From: Gammaproteobacteria bacterium
GTDB taxonomy: Bacteria; Gemmatimonadota; Gemmatimonadetes; Longimicrobiales; Gaopeijiaceae
Assembly: GCA_009843625.1 (NCBI GenBank)
Contig: VYDD01000139.1
Location: 39,707 to 47,917, forward strand
Reading direction: 5' to 3'
DNA: 8,211 nt
Shown: positions 5,500-8,211 of the stretch, piece by piece
How the letters are laid out: the number at the start of each line of letters is the position of its first letter
Numbering within the stretch: the stretch's first letter is position 1
Notes under the pieces: generated by a model
Told to the model about the DNA's origin: nothing
The model's database searches: none
Seen by the model: the letters and a program-made list of their open reading frames with translations, nothing else
Made by a program: the position numbers and the translations under genes

Positions 5500-6755
5500 A
5501 CGAACTCTCGCCAACGGCCTTCCTGATCGCCGCCGCCGTCAAGGTGCTGGCCGTGTTCACGGCGCTGATGGTGGCGATCATGTACGCCACCTGGGCCGAA
5601 CGGCGCCTCTCGGCCTTCATCCAGGATCGCCTGGGGCCGAACCGGGTAGGCCCGTTCGGGCTCCTGCAGCCCATCGCCGACGGCCTCAAGAACATCATCA
5701 AGGAGGAGACCGACCCGGCCACCGCGTCGCGCTTCTTCTTCGTTCTGGGCCCGATGCTGTCGATCATGCCGGCGCTGGTCACATTCGCCGTGATTCCCTT
5801 CGCCGCCCCGCTGCCCACGCCGTGGGGAGCGGTCGACATGATCGTCGCAGACCTGCCGGTGGGGGTGCTCTACATCCTCGCCATCGGCTCGCTCGGGGTG
5901 TACGGGATCTTCCTGGGCGGCTGGTCGTCAAACAACAAGTACGCGCTGCTGGGCGGCCTGCGCGCCTCCGCCCAGATGGTGAGCTACGAAGTCGGGCTGG
6001 GGCTCTCGCTGATCCCGGTCATGATGCTTGCGGGCAACGTCACCCTCACCCGGATGGTCGCCGATCAGCAACTGGGGCTGTGGTACATCCTCCCCCTGTC
6101 GCTCGGCTTCCTGCTCTTCCTCATCTCGGCGTTCGCGGAGACCAACCGGCTGCCCTTCGACATGCCGGAGGCCGAATCCGAGCTCGTGACCGGATATCAC
6201 ACCGAGTATTCGTCCATGAAGTTCAGCATGTTCTTCATCGCCGAATACGCGCACGTGATCACCGCCTCGGCGCTCATGGCCACGCTCTTCCTGGGCGGAT
6301 GGGACATCCCCTTCTGGTCGGGGGACAACTTCATCCCGTACGAGGGCGGGCTCATCTCCGGATTCACCGCGGCGGGCGACCCCATCCCGGCGCAGCTGTC
6401 GATCTGGACCACGCTGCTCACGCTGGGCGCCTTCATGCTCAAGACCGCCTTCTTCGTGGTCCTCTACATCTGGGTGCGCTGGACGCTTCCGCGCTTCCGC
6501 TACGACCAGGTCATGCACCTGGGCTGGAAGGTGATGCTGCCCACGGCGCTCGCCTACGTCATGCTCGTGGGCGCCACCATCCTGGTGCTGGATCAGCTGG
6601 GGGTGTCCGGCGGACCGGGCTTTGCCCTGGCGTTGACCGGAGTGAGCCTCGTCGCCACCGCCATGTTCGCCCTCTACCTCGACCGCGGCCGCATCATCAC
6701 CGGGGCCGCGCCAGCCGGACGGGCCGCGCGCCCGGCGCCGGCCGCCCACCCATGA
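5496..6755 (+). CDS. nuoH: NADH-quinone oxidoreductase subunit H (NuoH/ND1, membrane heel subunit)
   Basis: NuoH joins the peripheral and membrane arms and lines the quinone-entry channel and the first part of the proton path. The product has 419 residues. I read about nine hydrophobic segments: 8-30, 80-103, 120-141, 158-180, 193-213, 244-268, 300-325, 343-365 and 374-394. Family motifs are DRLGPNRVGPFGLLQPIADG at 44-63 and the acidic quinone-site loop AETNRLPFDMPEAESELV at 214-231 (E215, E225, E227, E229), followed by GYHTEYSSMKF. Many NuoH have eight helices and end near the eighth. This one adds a segment and a Pro/Ala/Arg-rich tail (about 403-419). ATG 5496 overlaps the nuoG TGA (ATGA). 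A GTG at 5451 is in frame but would add 15 residues of Arg-rich non-family sequence, so it was rejected. Confidence 0.97.
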   Translation: MNELSPTAFLIAAAVKVLAVFTALMVAIMYATWAERRLSAFIQDRLGPNRVGPFGLLQPIADGLKNIIKEETDPATASRFFFVLGPMLSIMPALVTFAVIPFAAPLPTPWGAVDMIVADLPVGVLYILAIGSLGVYGIFLGGWSSNNKYALLGGLRASAQMVSYEVGLGLSLIPVMMLAGNVTLTRMVADQQLGLWYILPLSLGFLLFLISAFAETNRLPFDMPEAESELVTGYHTEYSSMKFSMFFIAEYAHVITASALMATLFLGGWDIPFWSGDNFIPYEGGLISGFTAAGDPIPAQLSIWTTLLTLGAFMLKTAFFVVLYIWVRWTLPRFRYDQVMHLGWKVMLPTALAYVMLVGATILVLDQLGVSGGPGFALALTGVSLVATAMFALYLDRGRIITGAAPAGRAARPAPAAHP

Positions 6756-6761
6756 TCCCGC

Positions 6762-6766
6762 GGGAG
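6762..6766 (+). promoter_or_regulatory. Ribosome binding site of nuoI
   Basis: GGGAG lies five bases before ATG 6772. It sits in the 16-base gap after nuoH and fixes the nuoI start. The ATG at 6752, which overlaps the nuoH stop, is out of phase with nuoI. Confidence 0.7.
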
Positions 6767-6771
6767 TCGCC

Positions 6772-7272
6772 ATGGCCATATCGGTGAAAGTGATACGCCG
6801 GCCCGAAGCGGCCCGGAGTTCGTATCTGAGAGCCGCCCTCAAGGGCATGTCGCTGACCTTCCGGCACATGGTCAACCCGCGCAAGGTGACGCGCAGCTAT
6901 CCCGAGGAGCCCACGGAACTCCATCCCCGCTGGCGCGGGACCCACCGCATGGAGGTGCACGCCGACGGGCGTCCCAAGTGCGTCGCGTGCGGCCTCTGTC
7001 CCACGGTCTGCCCGGCCAACTGCATCCGCCTGGTGGGCGGCGAGGACGATCAGGGCAACCGCTACCCCATCGTCTACGAGATCGACGAGTTCCGCTGCAT
7101 CTTCTGCGGCATGTGCCAGGAGGTGTGCCCGGTGGAGGCGATCCACGTGGGCCAGCACTTCGAGAACGCCGAGTACACGCGCGAGCGCTTCGTCTACGAC
7201 CTCGACCGGCTGATGGAGCAGGAGCACCCGGTCACCGCGCTCTGGGACCCCTCCGACCCCGCATCGGAGTGA
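6772..7272 (+). CDS. nuoI: NADH-quinone oxidoreductase subunit I (NuoI, 23 kDa, 2x[4Fe-4S] ferredoxin)
   Basis: NuoI relays electrons through clusters N6a and N6b to N2 in NuoB. The 166-residue product has an amphipathic N-terminal helix region (about 15-35, LRAALKGMSLTFRHM) that lies on the membrane arm, then RSYPEEP. Two ferredoxin motifs follow: CVACGLCPTVC (C70, C73, C76, C80) and CIFCGMCQEVC (C109, C112, C115, C119). By the usual crosswise pattern, C70/C73/C76 with C119 bind one cluster and C109/C112/C115 with C80 bind the other. C84 is an additional cysteine just after the first motif. Between the motifs is an insert with the conserved YEIDEFRC. Length and layout are typical. It lies 16 bases after nuoH with a good RBS, and nuoJ follows after 4 bases. 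Confidence 0.97.
   Translation: MAISVKVIRRPEAARSSYLRAALKGMSLTFRHMVNPRKVTRSYPEEPTELHPRWRGTHRMEVHADGRPKCVACGLCPTVCPANCIRLVGGEDDQGNRYPIVYEIDEFRCIFCGMCQEVCPVEAIHVGQHFENAEYTRERFVYDLDRLMEQEHPVTALWDPSDPASE
7266..7269 (+). promoter_or_regulatory. Ribosome binding site of nuoJ, inside the 3' end of nuoI
   Basis: GGAG lies seven bases before ATG 7277 and is followed by a second purine run (GAGGGG, 7271-7276) that touches the ATG. The upstream GGAG has the normal spacing. Its position within the last nuoI codons suggests coupled translation. Confidence 0.55.
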
Positions 7273-7276
7273 GGGG

Positions 7277-7801
7277 ATGGAGCTGATCCTCTTCTATGTC
7301 TTCGCCGTGACCGTGGTGGGCGGAGGCATCGGGGTGGTGGCGAGCCGGAACCCCGTGGCCAGCCTCATGTTCATGGTGGTGTCCCTGGCGAGCGTGGCCG
7401 GGATCTACGTGCTCCTAGAAGCGCACTTCCTGGCCGCCATCCAGGTCATGGTCTACGCCGGCGCCATCATGGTGCTTTTCCTGTTCGTGATCATGCTCCT
7501 GAACCTGGGGCACGACTACCGGGACGACCTGGTGCGCGGACTCTACGCCGTGTGCGCCTTCGTCGTCTCGGGGGCGATCTGCGGGATCCTGGCGACCCGG
7601 TTCGGCGGCGCGGAGACGAGCCCCCTGTACGAGAGCTTCCCGGGCGCGGCGGCGATGGACCTGGAGCTGGCCGAGCGGGGCGCGGTGTCGCTGATCGCAC
7701 GGCCGCTCTTCCAGGAATACGTGGTCCCCTTCGAGATCACCGGAATCCTGCTGCTGGTCGCCGTGGTCGGCGCCGTCGCGCTGGCGAAGAAGCGGGTATG
7801 A
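7277..7801 (+). CDS. nuoJ: NADH-quinone oxidoreductase subunit J (NuoJ/ND6)
   Basis: NuoJ is a small membrane-arm subunit between NuoH and NuoK. Its third helix contains the flexible pi-bulge linked to coupling. The 174-residue product is almost wholly hydrophobic, with five likely helices: 2-22, 27-47, 51-74, 87-107 and 148-170. The family core VSLASVAGIYVLLEAHFLAA (35-54) leads into VMVYAGAIMVLFLFVIMLLN (57-76), where Y60 and the following AG mark the expected pi-bulge region. A polar loop (about 108-147) sits before the last helix. The C-terminus KKRV is cytoplasmic in type. Nothing is missing relative to the family. The stop overlaps an ATG at 7798 that leads only to a six-codon frame, and nuoK starts 10 bases downstream. 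Confidence 0.95.
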   Translation: MELILFYVFAVTVVGGGIGVVASRNPVASLMFMVVSLASVAGIYVLLEAHFLAAIQVMVYAGAIMVLFLFVIMLLNLGHDYRDDLVRGLYAVCAFVVSGAICGILATRFGGAETSPLYESFPGAAAMDLELAERGAVSLIARPLFQEYVVPFEITGILLLVAVVGAVALAKKRV

Positions 7802-7805
7802 GGAG
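7801..7805 (+). promoter_or_regulatory. Ribosome binding site of nuoK
   Basis: AGGAG begins on the last base of the nuoJ stop and ends six bases before GTG 7812. Its strength and spacing support the GTG as the nuoK start. No in-frame ATG lies nearby. Confidence 0.8.
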
Positions 7806-7811
7806 CGCCGC

Positions 7812-8105
7812 GTGCTGACCGAGGCCCTGACCACCAGCGCCCTGCTGTTCGTGATCGGCACCTTCGGGGTGCTCGTGCGCCGGAACGCCATCATCATGTT
7901 CCTCTGCATCGAGCTCCAATTGAACGCGGTGAACCTGGCGCTGGTCGCATTCTCCCGGTACGTGGGCGTGGAAGGACAGGTCTTCGTCTTCTTCGTCATG
8001 ACGGTGGCGGCGGCGGAAGCCGCGGTCGGGCTCGCGATCATCATCTCCATCTTCCGGCACTACCGGACCGTCAACGTGGACAACTTCAACCTGCTCAAGT
8101 GGTAG
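7812..8105 (+). CDS. nuoK: NADH-quinone oxidoreductase subunit K (NuoK/ND4L)
   Basis: NuoK is a three-helix membrane subunit that forms part of the proton-translocation chain between NuoJ and NuoN. The 97-residue length is typical (about 95-105). Helices lie at about 5-22, 27-47 and 56-80. The two essential buried acids are present: E34 in MFLCIELQLNAVNL (helix 2) and E69 in MTVAAAEAAVGLAI (helix 3), matching E. coli Glu36 and Glu72. The C-terminus (NVDNFNLLKW) is the conserved NuoK ending. Initiation is at GTG, supported by the AGGAG six bases upstream. The TAG stop is four bases before the nuoL ATG. Confidence 0.97.
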   Translation: MLTEALTTSALLFVIGTFGVLVRRNAIIMFLCIELQLNAVNLALVAFSRYVGVEGQVFVFFVMTVAAAEAAVGLAIIISIFRHYRTVNVDNFNLLKW

Positions 8106-8109
8106 CTGG

Positions 8110-8211
8110 ATGACGCTCGCGCCGCTCTCCGGACTCCTCCAGGAAGGCGCCCAGCCGGCCGCGTACGAGCCGGTTCTGCCCGGGCTCATCGTCCTGCTGC
8201 CCCTGCTGGGC
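8110..8211 (+). CDS. nuoL: NADH-quinone oxidoreductase subunit L (NuoL/ND5), N-terminal fragment cut by the window edge
   Basis: ATG 8110 opens a frame that runs to the window end (34 codons). It starts MTLAPLSGLLQEGAQPAAYE and enters a hydrophobic segment (LPGLIVLLPLLG at 23-34) that resembles the first helix of NuoL (LIPLLPLLG type). Position after nuoK supports NuoL, the large antiporter-like proton-pumping subunit at the far end of the membrane arm. About 20 polar residues precede the first helix, somewhat more than in many NuoL. The RBS is weak (GCTGG next to the ATG), so initiation probably depends on coupling to nuoK, whose stop is four bases upstream. Too little is visible to rule out NuoM or another antiporter-like subunit. 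Confidence 0.75.
   Translation, partial: MTLAPLSGLLQEGAQPAAYEPVLPGLIVLLPLLG

Noticed and set aside
6752..6787. An 11-codon frame starting at the ATG that overlaps the nuoH stop
   Set aside because: It is out of phase with nuoI, overlaps the nuoI RBS and start, and has no recognisable content. ATGA arises easily at stop codons.
7798..7818. A six-codon frame starting at the ATG that overlaps the nuoJ stop
   Set aside because: It is too short and out of phase with nuoK. The AGGAG to GTG 7812 arrangement explains nuoK initiation.
1..8211. A hidden novel system (mobile element, CRISPR, toxin-antitoxin, RNA gene, promoter or terminator between genes)
   Set aside because: All sequence is accounted for by tightly packed nuo genes with gaps of at most 21 bases. 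I saw no direct-repeat array, terminal inverted repeat, T-run hairpin or tRNA-like fold.

Overview
The window is one stretch of a respiratory complex I (proton-pumping NADH:quinone oxidoreductase) operon, read entirely on the + strand in the canonical order (nuoB tail)-C-D-E-F-G-H-I-J-K-(nuoL head). All eight complete subunits other than NuoD (C, E, F, G, H, I, J, K) have open reading frames and recognisable family motifs. NuoD also has its motifs, but an in-frame TAG interrupts its expected 5' end. The sequence is very GC-rich with strong G/C preference at third positions, which also creates long meaningless antisense ORFs. NuoC and NuoD are separate (not fused as in E. coli) and NuoG is short (486 aa). 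These traits suit a high-GC bacterium outside the Enterobacteria. Gemmatimonadota or a related group is my best guess, but that is inference and not a sequence match.

Layout: 2-190 is the 3' end of the gene upstream of nuoC (by position probably nuoB), with G8 and G10 homopolymer runs. nuoC, D, E, F, G encode the peripheral arm: the NADH/FMN site, the Fe-S chain and the quinone-facing subunit. nuoH is the membrane heel subunit and nuoI carries the two 4Fe-4S clusters that lead to quinone. nuoJ, nuoK and the first 34 codons of nuoL start the proton-pumping membrane arm. Genes are packed tightly: GTGA or ATGA overlaps at B/C, D/E, F/G and G/H, a stop abutting a start at E/F, and gaps of only 16, 4, 10 and 4 bases at H/I, I/J, J/K and K/L. 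No promoter or terminator is visible, so this looks like the interior of one polycistronic transcript with translational coupling.

Three points stand out. (1) An ATG overlapping the nuoC stop (813) opens a 33-codon frame that is in phase with nuoD and ends at TAG 912-914. NuoD continues in the same phase after seven more codons. This looks like a nuoD whose true N-terminus is cut off by a nonsense codon (or sequencing error), leaving ATG 936 as the first usable start. (2) NuoF carries an extra CxxCxxC motif (C303, C306, C309) plus C322 in its SLBB-like region, in addition to the normal N3 cluster cysteines. (3) NuoG keeps ligands for all its clusters, including the optional N7, but lacks much of the middle of the molybdopterin-oxidoreductase-like domain. 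I found no mobile element, CRISPR array, RNA gene or novel defence-type system here. The window is essentially a housekeeping operon with these local oddities.
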